From the NCBI RefSeq assembly GCF_004359215.1, contig NW_027152021.1:8941-72940 (forward strand): a DNA stretch of 64,000 bases. Direction: 5' to 3'. Made by a program: the position numbers and the translations under genes. This stretch comes from Bremia lactucae (taxonomy: Eukaryota > Oomycota > Peronosporomycetes > Peronosporales > Peronosporaceae). A model generated the notes under the pieces. It did no database searches. It saw only the letters and a list, made by a program, of their open reading frames with translations, and was not told the origin of the DNA. This document shows, one piece after another, positions 24,695-35,285 of the stretch (the first letter of the stretch is position 1; each line of letters opens with the position of its first letter).

Positions 24695-24782
24695 TGTTGC
24701 TCTTTCATTTTGACAAACATTCGCAATTACCTCATCAAAGTGACATTACATCACACCAGCAAGCATAACCAGCCAAAGTCCC

Positions 24783-25910
24783 ATGGTGGTAGAAACGGCT
24801 ATCGTGATATCAGGCATTGGCAAGGAGATAAACGATGAAATGCTTAAAAAGATGTATTGTGCTTACGGTCCCATTGCACGCGTAAAACACAACGGAAGCA
24901 ACTCAGCGTACGTCTCTCGCTTGATTATTCATGCATTGTGCTAATCTGTTGCATGCAGTCAGGTGGTCTTTACTAGCAAGAAGGACGCACTGAAGGCCAC
25001 TAGGGCCACAAATGGTGCTATAGTTCACGGAAAAACCCTTAAGGTGACTTTTCAACGCAAATTTAAGCAATCGACCGAGCCATGCCGTGGCTTTGTGGCC
25101 GGAATCTGCCGCAAGGGCGATATGTGCAAGTACTACCACGTGACAGACGACGCAACGTACGCACGGTCAAGTACTCCGGCTGTTGCAACGACTGTGCATG
25201 AGCCAACTATCGCTATACCAAAAATCAAGACATTTACGCCAAATGCACCGGTAATTGCAACGACTGTGCGGGAGCCAACGATTGCTATACCAAAAATCAA
25301 GACATCCAAGCCACTTGCACCGGATGCTGCAGTGTCCGAGGCTCTCGACGTCCCACCTACGCAGCTCTGCCATTACTTTACGCGTGGATTTTGTGCAAAA
25401 GGACATAGTTGTACCTATGCACATGTATTGGGACTCGCGAAGAACCCAGACCAGGGCAAAATCGCGATGCTGTGTCAATACTTTGGTAGTGGCAAATGCA
25501 GCCGTGGCGACACGTGCAGATTTATTCACCAACCTAATGCAGCGCCAGCGTCTGAAAAGGAGAATGTAATTACAGAAGTTATTCAAAGTAAAGGGGAATG
25601 CGAAAGCGACTCTAGCGATGAAAATAATAGCGATATGCGCACGTGTTTAGAGTGCGAGAAGCCTCAAGTCGCTGTGTGGAAGTGTGCAATGTGCAACGAT
25701 GCGCTGTATTGTGACGATTGCAATGTAATGGTGCATAAGGCACGTGTCATGCGCAAACATGAGCGGATCAAGCTCCCACCAATACCCACAGCTCCAGCTT
25801 GTGGCGAGTGCGAGTCGAGTGTTGCCAGCGTGCAATGTATGCAGTGTGGCGTCCCATTCTGTGCCTCGTGTGATGCTAGTGTGCATAAATTTAGAAGCCT
25901 GCGGCAACAC
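24783..25910 (+). pseudogene. RRM/CCCH/B-box protein, first copy, cut by assembly join
   Basis: Exons 24783-24907 and 24959-25910 encode the first 359 or so residues of the protein described at 28867-30954: RRM, three CCCH fingers and most of two B-boxes. The frame runs into the N at 25911 after RSLRQH and has no 3' end. This truncation coincides exactly with the duplicate boundary, so it is best read as an assembly artefact, not a real broken gene. Confidence 0.85.
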
Positions 25911-25911
25911 N
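25911..25911. other. Single-N assembly join between duplicate host segments
   Basis: The N separates CGGCAACAC from AACTATTTTA. The sequence to the left continues properly only at 29995, and the sequence to the right belongs next to 21827. Confidence 0.95.
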
Positions 25912-26207
25912 AACTATTTTATATAGAATAAATAGGTGTTTTACCTGTAAAGTTAATGTACCACCACAACGGTTTCCTAACCGAGTACCCCATTACATAT
26001 CATCTTAAAAGCATACTAGCCATTCCGCTCACCTTCTATATCGAAGGACTAAGTCACGTTTAGCGAGGACCCTACACAGCAGTATTACTACTAGCTCTGA
26101 ATATAAGTTTTTTTCAAAATTAAGTAATTTTGGTCGGCTAAGTTGAGACAAAAGCGATTCCATCGCCCCATCCACAAAGTATAAACTCTCTATATGACTC
26201 TATTCAA

Positions 26208-27148
26208 CTAGACGTGCTTACTTTTCTTATGCTTCTTAGCCTTCTTAGCCTTCACATCCTTGTATATGTTCTTTTTCTGCTTCTTCAAGTGCACCTTGTC
26301 TTTTCGAGTAAGTTCCGCAACTTCTTTAGTAACTTCTCTATCAGCATGTTTGTCATGCTTGTGCTTCTTAATCAACGTTTCAACGGGTTCTGCAACCTTT
26401 TCGGTTTTCTTTGTCTTCGTCCTTTGAATCAATGGCTCACCCTCAGCTAAATTAAGATGCGAGACCGATTTTTTCTTCTTCGAAGGGATATCTTTCACAA
26501 ATCCAGCTCCATCAAAGCGCATAGTGGCTTCAATTGCAATCATGCCACTTGCAACATGGACACTAGACAGAACAGTATAAAGATAATTGGCCGTAAAATA
26601 AAAATATTTCTATCATGTGGCAGCAATCCCCTCACCGCAGCACTTTCACCTGGACATCATTCTCCACAGCGATCGAGGAGCCGTCTTTAGCAAGCCTTAT
26701 TCAAATAAGTCCAATATAAGAGATTAGTTATGACAACCGCTTCCAAAGAGAAGCGATCTTCATACCAGCAATCTTGGGAATAATTGTGCACATATCCAAC
26801 GGGTAGTTCGGCCCCAGCTACTGAGCCATTAAATACGCCGGCTATAAGCATACCGATGTGGTTGCTGCCGATCTTATTGACAACGCCACGAAGTATCATG
26901 CCTTTCTTAGGACGAAAGACCAATGCATCGGCTAGCACCTTGCAATGAATGTAGGGCATTTCGTTCACAATGACGCCGTAGGGCTTATCCAGCTGTACTT
27001 CACTAAAGCTCAGCACAACGCCTTTTAACGGCTCCGAATATTGCATAAGCTGGTCATTTAGATTTTGCTCGATACCAGCGCGCGCGTCTTCAGCGTGGCA
27101 CGGTGAAAGGCTCACACGATGCCGCACTTTGCACAGCACAAACGCCAT
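26208..27148 (-). CDS. RPA43: RNA polymerase I subunit RPA43, second copy
   Basis: The product is identical to 22124-23064, with exons 27148-26766, 26695-26636 and 26562-26208. The single T/C difference at 26621 lies in intron 2, so it does not affect the protein. If the two segments are overlapping contigs, this is the same gene or its other allele. Confidence 0.85.
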
Positions 27149-27297
27149 AGTGCTATTGGCTTTGCTTCCAATGAAAAACAATTATTATTATTGAATTAAG
27201 TTGGTGTAAAGTAAAAAGACTAAACTTTTAAGTTGCACTGAAAGAGTCTGTTTTTAGGACGAGCGGCCCGCATAAACTACAAATTCCCTTTTTTGCC

Positions 27298-28065
27298 ATG
27301 AATGTGATGCGGCTACGCCAATCCGCCGCGGCTTTAAGCGCCAAGCAAATTCTGAGTCGTACGGTGCCCGCTGCGATGAAAGATTGTGTGCGCAATTTCT
27401 CAAACATCCCACCACAAGGAAAAGCGGACCCGAAGCCCACGTGGGGCGAGGTGATCGAGAAGATGTCCGACACTTTCTTCCTCTCGGACGTGTTCCGCGC
27501 TACATGGCTGGCTTGGGAAGTCCATGTTGAACGAAAAGTCACAATTAATTATCCATACGAGAAGGGAATGCTCAGTCCGCGCTTTCGTGGTGAGCACGCA
27601 CTGCGTCGGTACCCAAGTGGCGAAGAGCGGTGAGTCCCGGTTAGTTCCGGTGGCAGAGTCCTGTTTAAAATCATTTTTCTGTGTATTACGATTGCAGATG
27701 CATTGCTTGCAAGTTATGTGAGTCTGTTTGTCCTGCTCAGGCTATTACGATTGAGGCGGTACGATTAGCGAAGGAAATAGTGGGGCTGGAAAGAAACATT
27801 AATTGTGGTAATGTTGCTGTAGGAAACTCGTGCGGACGGCGCGCGTCGTACGACGCGTTACGACATAGATATGACCAAGTGCATATATTGTGGCTTTTGT
27901 CAAGAAGCTTGTCCCGTGGATGCTATCGTCGAGGGCCCGAACTTTGAGTTTGCCACCGAGACTCATGAAGAACTACTGTACGACAAAGCCAAGTTGCTCG
28001 CAAATGGTGACAAGTGGGAGTTTGAAATTGCCAAGAATCTTTCGGTTGAGCAGCTTTTTCGCTAA
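27298..28065 (+). CDS. NDUFS8: NADH dehydrogenase (ubiquinone) Fe-S protein 8, second copy
   Basis: Exons 27298-27629, 27698-27758 and 27823-28065, coding the same 211 residues as the copy at 23214, both ferredoxin motifs intact. It keeps the 149-bp divergent spacing to RPA43. Probably an assembly duplicate. Confidence 0.93.
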
Positions 28066-28221
28066 GCAATTGTACACATGACAGAGGGAGCTGCAAATTG
28101 AGCGTAGAATGATGGTCTTTCGAGACTGCGGGAAACGAAAGAGTGAATGAAGTTGAAAGCTTAAGAGTGGCGATACTTTATGCACTTTAGATAGCCTTTG
28201 AAACTTCATTTAATAATTAGT

Positions 28222-28778
28222 CTACACATCTTCCGGTGGCGCAATTGTGAACTTAATCTTTCTAATAGTCTGGCCAGCAAATTGATACTTCTTATCCGAT
28301 ACCCTCGATGTATCCGTGTCGTAAAAGTAATTGGTGCCAACCGTCTCTTCTAACTGTCCATACAATTCATACTCGCCAATTTTTAGCAACGGCGTCGCCG
28401 TGTCAATGCCCTAATCAATTCAATAACCAGGAAACCAGTCAATCTCGGATGCAGCAGGTAATTCTAATTAGTCTTCAGTACCTCAAGTGTTGCAGTGCTG
28501 TAATCATCAAACAAAGGATGATTCGTAAAGTCACACAGCTCGAGTACTACTAATATCTCCTCGTCACTGCTCTCATGATTATTATTTTCTTCCGAGTCCA
28601 CGGCAGAAGCCTCGTTCTCCAATTCGTCCACGTCCCCAGGGCTATTCACCTGCTGCGTGCACGTCGTGCTCTTCAGGCATTCAGTTTCTATTTCCGTCTC
28701 CATTTCCTCGACCAAATTTTCATTCTCGGTCAACTTCAGTCCCGTTTCCATCGCAGTTTCCAAACTCGTGCCGTTCAT
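28222..28778 (-). CDS. GTF3C6: TFIIIC subunit 6 / TFC7-like, second copy
   Basis: Exons 28778-28482 and 28410-28222 code the same 161 residues as the copy at 24138. The acidic N-terminal half and the triple-barrel strands are unchanged. The start lies 88 bp from the divergent RRM/CCCH gene. Confidence 0.78.
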
Positions 28779-28866
28779 TGTTGCTCTTTCATTTTGACAA
28801 ACATTCGCAATTACCTCATCAAAGTGACATTACATCACACCAGCAAGCATAACCAGCCAAAGTCCC

Positions 28867-30954
28867 ATGGTGGTAGAAACGGCTATCGTGATATCAGGCA
28901 TTGGCAAGGAGATAAACGATGAAATGCTTAAAAAGATGTATTGTGCTTACGGTCCCATTGCACGCGTAAAACACAACGGAAGCAACTCAGCGTACGTCTC
29001 TCGCTTGATTATTCATGCATTGTGCTAATCTGTTGCATGCAGTCAGGTGGTCTTTACTAGCAAGAAGGACGCACTGAAGGCCACTAGGGCCACAAATGGT
29101 GCTATAGTTCACGGAAAAACCCTTAAGGTGACTTTTCAACGCAAATTTAAGCAATCGACCGAGCCATGCCGTGGCTTTGTGGCCGGAATCTGCCGCAAGG
29201 GCGATATGTGCAAGTACTACCACGTGACAGACGACGCAACGTACGCACGGTCAAGTACTCCGGCTGTTGCAACGACTGTGCATGAGCCAACTATCGCTAT
29301 ACCAAAAATCAAGACATTTACGCCAAATGCACCGGTAATTGCAACGACTGTGCGGGAGCCAACGATTGCTATACCAAAAATCAAGACATCCAAGCCACTT
29401 GCACCGGATGCTGCAGTGTCCGAGGCTCTCGACGTCCCACCTACGCAGCTCTGCCATTACTTTACGCGTGGATTTTGTGCAAAAGGACATAGTTGTACCT
29501 ATGCACATGTATTGGGACTCGCGAAGAACCCAGACCAGGGCAAAATCGCGATGCTGTGTCAATACTTTGGTAGTGGCAAATGCAGCCGTGGCGACACGTG
29601 CAGATTTATTCACCAACCTAATGCAGCGCCAGCGTCTGAAAAGGAGAATGTAATTACAGAAGTTATTCAAAGTAAAGGGGAATGCGAAAGCGACTCTAGC
29701 GATGAAAATAATAGCGATATGCGCACGTGTTTAGAGTGCGAGAAGCCTCAAGTCGCTGTGTGGAAGTGTGCAATGTGCAACGATGCGCTGTATTGTGACG
29801 ATTGCAATGTAATGGTGCATAAGGCACGTGTCATGCGCAAACATGAGCGGATCAAGCTCCCACCAATACCCACAGCTCCAGCTTGTGGCGAGTGCGAGTC
29901 GAGTGTTGCCAGCGTGCAATGTATGCAGTGTGGCGTCCCATTCTGTGCCTCGTGTGATGCTAGTGTGCATAAATTTAGAAGCCTGCGGCAACACAATCGC
30001 ATCAATGTAGCGGACCTGCCTGAACAAAAGAATGCTCCTCAAAAAGCCGAAAAGAAGCTCAAAGAGTCTACACGCGTTATCAATATTGCAACACCCGTGC
30101 CTTATGTTGAAAGCATACCACAACTCGAGTTTTCTTCGGAGTCGTCTGAATCCGAGGACGAAGAGACGCAGTCTTTTAATGGTCAAACTGCGTTGGAAAA
30201 TGAAGGCGATACGATGGCTGATATGACTGGTTCCGAGTCGGAGGACGACTTAAATGATGTGAATACAAAAGGTTCAAGTGCAGGTATCCATTCTGAAGAT
30301 GAGTCAGCAGCACGTACGCCACAGCTGGAGCAGTCATCTGATTCCGATAGCTCCGATGACGAAGCTTCATCACCGATAAAAAACTTTTCGTCCGAGTCTG
30401 AAGATGAATCTCAGGATGAAGCTCTTGCAAAAAAAACTGGACAGAAGTCTGCAAAATCGTGCTCTGTAATGAAGGATGGCTTGGACAATCGGTCGTCATT
30501 CAAACCGGTCTTGAAGCAGTCAAAAAAGTCTACGAAGACTGCTTCTGCTTCTAAGAAACAAGTATTTTCTTCATCGTCTTCATCATCGAGCTCGGATGCT
30601 TCGGAGTCTTCTAATCATGAAGCACCTGCATCTGCCAAGCGCACTCGTACAACGCATCCAGCTCCTGGTCGCAACTACAAGGCAGGCGGTATTTCAGATG
30701 GCAATTCGCACACTATAGTTAAGAAAATTGAGGCGTTTAACGATTCAAGCTCTAGCGACGAACTCCACTTGAACGCGAGTTTGAATGGCTTTGAGCGACT
30801 GCTCGCTCACGATTGTGCTGAGCGACTTGGTCTAGGGCACGAAAGCGTTGGCGACGGGCTTGATCGTCATATTATAATCTCCCGTTCAAATGCCAAGCGT
30901 GCTGATTCTTCCCAGATTCGCAAGGCGAAAAAAAGCAAACGGAGTAAACCTTAA
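28867..30954 (+). CDS. RRM, triple CCCH, double B-box, R3H-like RNA-binding protein
   Basis: 678-residue product from exons 28867-28991 and 29043-30954, with a 51-bp intron. Domains in order: an RRM-type fold at about 3-75 (TAIVISGIGKEI, IARVKHNGS, KTLKVTFQ); CCCH fingers at about 84-102, 179-197 and 214-232, all C-x7-C-x5-C-x3-H; two B-box-type zinc fingers at about 271-310 and 323-360; a long serine/aspartate/glutamate region at 370-615; an R3H-like segment at about 625-657 (CAERLGLGHESVGDG, then RHIII); and a basic tail (KKSKRSKP) that could be a nuclear signal. A 16-residue repeat (TTVxEPTIAIPKIKT) sits between fingers 1 and 2. The modules bind single-stranded RNA and protein partners; the exact role is unknown. 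I do not recognise a named family with this whole order. Confidence 0.88.
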
Positions 30955-31085
30955 TGACAAAACGACTAAGGTCACCTTTGTGGAATACATCAAGTGCAAC
31001 CGAAGGCTAAAATAGAGGCTGTTGATTTTTACTCTAATCTTTCCTCGTTACCCTTTTAAACAAGCTAGTCGATGCCCAGTCTATC

Positions 31086-31862
31086 TTACTTGCGAGCAGC
31101 TCGTCGATCAGCACGAGTTGCGGCGTGGAATCCCGAGCGAATAGCCGCCACAGATCGCGATGAGCCACAGTCTTGACAGTGCACAAAATAAAGCCGACTA
31201 ACCGAGTCACGCGTCAGCGTGGTGTTGGGCGAGCGGCACATCTGGCACGACACGTACTCCGTAATGTACTTGCGCAGCAGCGACTCAATGTACTTGGGTA
31301 CATATCGTCCACGTATCACGAGACGCTGATTACCGTCGATCGACCCTTCTGTACCCAGTTCGGCTAGCGTAAATTGCAGTACATGCTCTGGGGAGCGATG
31401 CATCATTTGGCAGATCTCCTGAAAATTGACCCAAAGTGTTTTCTTAGTACCCACACGCATCAGCTGCGGAGGTTTCATGGTATGTCGTTTCCGATCCGTC
31501 AGCTCCGGATTGTTTTCATGCAGTTTTGCCATAATACGAGCGAGTAATTCGTCCTTGTATGAGTACGTGGCAAGATCCTGCACCAGCACCGAAGAAGCGT
31601 CCGGTGTGGCTTCGGTGTTTTCGTCGGCATCCTCCGACTTTTCTTTTTTCTATGAAAACAAGTGAGAATTTACAATCTTGATTATTAAAGTACTATGTCA
31701 AAGCATAAGATTTAATCGACGCACCTCTTTCTTCACCTTCTTTGATTTCTTTTTCTTCTTCTTCAGATCAAACATAGCGGCCACATCATCCGGAACGGTA
31801 GGCGGGGCTACGGCGGCATCGTCAATGGGCGGCAGCTCCTGCTTCTCAGCGACGTCGGCCAT
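31086..31862 (-). CDS. EIF2S2: Translation initiation factor eIF2 subunit beta
   Basis: 233-residue product from exons 31862-31725 and 31649-31086, with a 75-bp intron. The N-terminus is short and acidic with one lysine block (about 34-46, split by the intron) where animal proteins have three. The alpha/beta core is clear (KPPQLMRVGTKKTLWVNF, EICQMMHRSPEHVLQF, LAELGTEGSIDG, RLVIRGRY). The zinc ribbon has Cys181, 184, 204 and 207 (CQMC and CQDC). eIF2 carries initiator tRNA to the ribosome; beta helps bind eIF5 and eIF2B through the lysine blocks. It is divergent from the mitochondrial L24 gene (157 bp between starts). Confidence 0.95.
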
Positions 31863-32019
31863 GCGTGATTTTGTGGCTGGAGCAAAATGGCTCGAATTTT
31901 CTTTCTCCTTTATTTCAGCTAGTCACAATCCATGACATCTGAAACGATAATACTTTTGACCAATAGACTAGCAGGCAATTACCTGTTTGCTTGTGGACAG
32001 CAAGGCATTAAAAGGTAAA

Positions 32020-32722
32020 ATGACAACTCGCATCCCACTTGCCTTCCGTCGCGGCCCACGTACGAAGAAAAAGCCAATAGATCTGATAAATAATTGGCAT
32101 ATCTTCCGCGGTGACAAGGTGCGCTATATGGCTCTCTGAATCAGTAACTTTATAAAGTAATTGCTGTCGTAGGTTGAAATAATTGCTGGACCTCACAAAG
32201 GCACACAAGGCGAAGTTGCAAGTGTCGTGCGCGAATTAAATAAGGTCATTGTAGAAAATGTCAACATGGTGCGTAGCTGGGCAACTTGTCGTGATACTTA
32301 GAAGCGTAAAAGAATGACAATTGTATGCCATTGTCGCAGTCGCATCGCTATGTAAAGTCGACGCCTGCCGCAGCTGGCCGCTCATACCTTTCGCCATCTC
32401 CCATACACTACAGTAATGTAAATCTAGTAGACCCTTCGATTGGTAAACCTACGCGAATCGCGATTCGTTTTACGGATGATGGCGAAAAGGTGCGCGTTTC
32501 GAAGAAAACAGGTACTATTATCCCCAAGCCGGCCGTTCTTAAGGAACGCCAAAACCCTCGACGAACCGGTTCGTTGCTGAATGTCATGTCCCTATCATTG
32601 ATGTTGTAATGAGTTTATTTATATTTTTGCTTAATTTCTCTGTAGAAACGGGTCCATTCGACACAGCACCACAAGATGTGCTGGAACGCACGGTTGAAGA
32701 CTGGGAGATTACTCGTCTTTAA
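32020..32722 (+). CDS. MRPL24: Mitochondrial ribosomal protein L24 (uL24m)
   Basis: 166-residue product from four exons: 32020-32118, 32173-32268, 32340-32568 and 32646-32722. All introns are 54-77 bp with GT-AG ends and keep the frame. The KOW motif lies across exons 1 and 2 (FRGDKVEIIAGPHKGTQGEV). Exon 3 gives IHYSNVNLVDP, GKPTRIAIRFTDDGEKVRVS and KKTGTIIPKP, which are hallmark mitochondrial L24 sequences. Exon 4 supplies the short C-terminal helix. The protein nucleates large-subunit assembly in the mitochondrion. The N-terminus is arginine/lysine-rich and may serve for import. Confidence 0.92.
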
Positions 32723-33066
32723 ATTCATTGCGCTATATTGTTGCAAGGATGAAGCGATTCTGCTGAACGTAATAGAATTCTAGCGAGTGATGGCTACGAT
32801 TGTGCTCATTTTGCTTAACTAACCGCGTTTTTAATTGGTAAAGGATTCACCGTGCAAGATCGTTTAAATTTACCGGTCGTTTTAAACGGAAGGTTAATCC
32901 GGCAAAAATCTTCAAACCCTTACAAAGACATATTTATTTACCAAGCTCCTTGACAATAATTACTGATTGTGAATTAATTCTATTAGCATCTCTTGTCGCG
33001 GGAATAAACCTGTGATTTGGAATTTATTTACGCCTTTGTTGGTGATCAAGTGTTGCATCAGTCACG

Positions 33067-33784
33067 ATGAGCAGAGGACGAGGCCGCGGTCGCGTACGCT
33101 TCGGCGGAAGCCGAGACTCAATGCTTGCGGACATTATGGATGAGACACGCGAAGACCTCGGCCTTTCACACACACAAATGGAGTTGCTGCATGTATGTTA
33201 GCAACATTTTTGTCAATTTCAAATGCAAGTTCAATAGTTATTAATGCTGCACGTTGCAGGCCGAAACTGGTACGTCGCTATATCCTCCCATGGAGCTACC
33301 GCAGCCTGAGCCGCTTACTGACAGCGAGGCCTGTTTAATCCAAAGACAGCGCATTTTGGCACATAAACTCGAAAATCTGTACCATTCATGGGAAACAGAC
33401 CCCGCTGGGCCGAAAGCTGGGCCCAATGCAAGTGATATAGTGACATTGGTTCACGTTACAGTACCGGAGATGCAAAAGGCCAATGAGGTTTACGTACCTG
33501 AAGAATTGCGTGCAAATTCGCTGAGTGGAATAAGACTGACAGCTGCTGGCGCTTCGAACCGCGGGATTATGCAACCGCGTGCATTTGAAAACGTCTTTAA
33601 ATCATTAGAAGCGCAGGAAAAGAAAATTGCAGCTGATAAAGCCAAGCAAGCTGAACAGGAAGCAGACGACGGCGAGATTGATGATGCGGAAGAAGATATG
33701 GGCGACGACATGAACGATTATACCTTTGATTACTACGATAGTGACGCTGTCAGCAACGAAGGTGATGAAGAAGTTTTTTTTTAA
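33067..33784 (+). CDS. POLR3G: RNA polymerase III subunit RPC31/RPC7-like
   Basis: 216-residue product from exons 33067-33192 and 33260-33784, with a 67-bp intron. The N-terminus MSRGRGRGRVRFGG is characteristic of this family. The middle has the conserved YPP and a leucine-rich helix after the intron. The C-terminus is strongly acidic (EIDDAEEDMGDDMNDY). With RPC82 and RPC34 it forms the Pol III initiation subcomplex. The gene is convergent with the AT-hook gene, with 104 bp between stop codons. Confidence 0.8.
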
Positions 33785-33888
33785 AATCGACATTCCGTAT
33801 TTTTACAATAATTAGAAATGGCTCATGGAAGAGAAGACACTGCTTTTGTGATGGCATATAATTAAGTCATAAGATGTATCCATTTTAT

Positions 33889-35031
33889 TTATTGCGTGAC
33901 AGTCGGCACTATTGGTGGCATGTGCACATCATGACACAATTGTCCACCTACAGTCTGTGACAAATAGCAACAAACTGTTAGATCGGACAAGTTATCAAAT
34001 ACAAAGTTGCAATTGGAGCCGTACTCGTGCTCTGCAGACAGCAGCGAAGCGCTCAGCGGCGCAAGTCGGTGCTCGTCTTGTGTCTCGTCTTTTGTTTCCG
34101 TATTCACAGTGCCATCAGCATTTATTTCAGCGCTTTTATGCGTCAAATTCGAAAGCGAATAGTTGTACATGACCGAGTAATTTGCGGGCGCTATCGGAAG
34201 AGGTTTAACCCGACGAATAATCTCACCCGGGCGAGGACGCGTGCGGGGGCGCCCTCGAGGCTTTCCTGTTCCACGCTGCTTCTTTTTGGCCATTTTTGTT
34301 GGGTGGTCAGACCCTCCATCTTCCTCCTTAATGGTCTGGTCATCCATAGCCGAGTGATCTTTTACGACAGCACCCGGATTTGACATGCCAGGCATCATCC
34401 CTGAAAATCCTGGTAGCAATGACATTGGAAGACCATAGCCCCACATAGGAAATGACTGCTTCAGCGACTTCTCCGCATCCGCTTTTACTCGAGCCGCCAC
34501 GTCTTTTTTTGGCGGCCGGCCGCGCTTGCGTTTTGGCATCTCTTCAATATTCAACAACGTGTTGGGTGCTCCGGTAAGCATTCCGAACCCGTCTGTCCCT
34601 ACAAACGGCGGAGTTAAGCCCAGTGACTCAGCTGTAGCCGTTTGATACGATGGAGAAACGTCGCCTCCGGTTGCAGACGTCGAAGCCGACTCGATAGTCT
34701 CCTCTGACGTCGTTGCGGCTTCCGTAGACGTCTCTTCGCACGCCGATGTACCTGCCGTGGTAGATATGGACATATTCTGCTGTTGCATTGGCATCATAAG
34801 CGGAAACATGGGCATCATGAAAAGCGCGAGCTGCTGCTGCTGAAACGCCGCCACCTCGGCAGGACTCATGTTCTGATTAGCCAAGCCCTGAAGCTGCTGC
34901 TGCTGAAACTGAAGAAGCTGCAGCTGCAGCTGTTGCTGCTGGAGTTGCTGCTGCAAGAGGGGCTGCTGCTGCGATAGGTCGCTGCCGCTCTTCGGTATGC
35001 ATTCCTCCGTCAGCTTGCCGTCATCCGACAT
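33889..35031 (-). CDS. Glutamine-rich AT-hook protein
   Basis: 380 residues in one exon. Residues 20-90 are glutamine- and methionine-rich. Two AT-hook motifs are visible: KRGRPPKK at about 169-176 and GKPRGRPRTRP at about 256-266. Both sit in basic surroundings that would bind the minor groove of AT-rich DNA. The C-terminal 100 residues have hydrophobic patches but no known domain. Likely a nuclear chromatin or transcription regulator; no family name can be given. The CTG/CAG-rich codons of the glutamine tract make it prone to length change. Confidence 0.82.
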   Translation of the reverse strand: MSDDGKLTEECIPKSGSDLSQQQPLLQQQLQQQQLQLQLLQFQQQQLQGLANQNMSPAEVAAFQQQQLALFMMPMFPLMMPMQQQNMSISTTAGTSACEETSTEAATTSEETIESASTSATGGDVSPSYQTATAESLGLTPPFVGTDGFGMLTGAPNTLLNIEEMPKRKRGRPPKKDVAARVKADAEKSLKQSFPMWGYGLPMSLLPGFSGMMPGMSNPGAVVKDHSAMDDQTIKEEDGGSDHPTKMAKKKQRGTGKPRGRPRTRPRPGEIIRRVKPLPIAPANYSVMYNYSLSNLTHKSAEINADGTVNTETKDETQDEHRLAPLSASLLSAEHEYGSNCNFVFDNLSDLTVCCYLSQTVGGQLCHDVHMPPIVPTVTQ

Positions 35032-35285
35032 ATCGTTACGGTGGCAGGGATTTCTTCCTGTCGTTGACCGTCGTGCGAATTTAAATCCAATAATGAGTGG
35101 AGAAGCATTGTGCCCTGGCCCGATTCGATAAAATATAAATTAAATTGCCGATGTGGTATTGGCAGAAACCAGCAAGCGTGCTGATTGACGGAATTATTTG
35201 CATGTTCAGAACGTCTTGGTTTTGGGGTTAAAACCCTCTCTTACATGCTAATATTAATTCAAACTGCCTTTCCACTTAACTTAAC

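Larger units (their letters stand above)
21828..25910. repeat. First copy of 4,083-bp duplicated host segment
   Basis: Matches 25912-29994 at an offset of 4,084. The only difference I noticed is T at 22537 against C at 26621, in RPA43 intron 2. The join is one N at 25911. The left flank is gypsy LTR and spacer; the right edge cuts a gene in mid-codon. Confidence 0.95.
25912..29994. repeat. Second copy of 4,083-bp duplicated host segment
   Basis: Same content as 21828-25910 with one substitution noticed (C at 26621). Beyond 29994 the RRM/CCCH gene continues without a break. Confidence 0.95.

Noticed and set aside
24963..25931. First RRM/CCCH copy as a shorter functional isoform
   Set aside because: Its end coincides exactly with the N join, and the last residues come from unrelated sequence after the N.
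34783..34977. Leucine-rich + strand frame
   Set aside because: It is the complement of the glutamine codons in the AT-hook gene.
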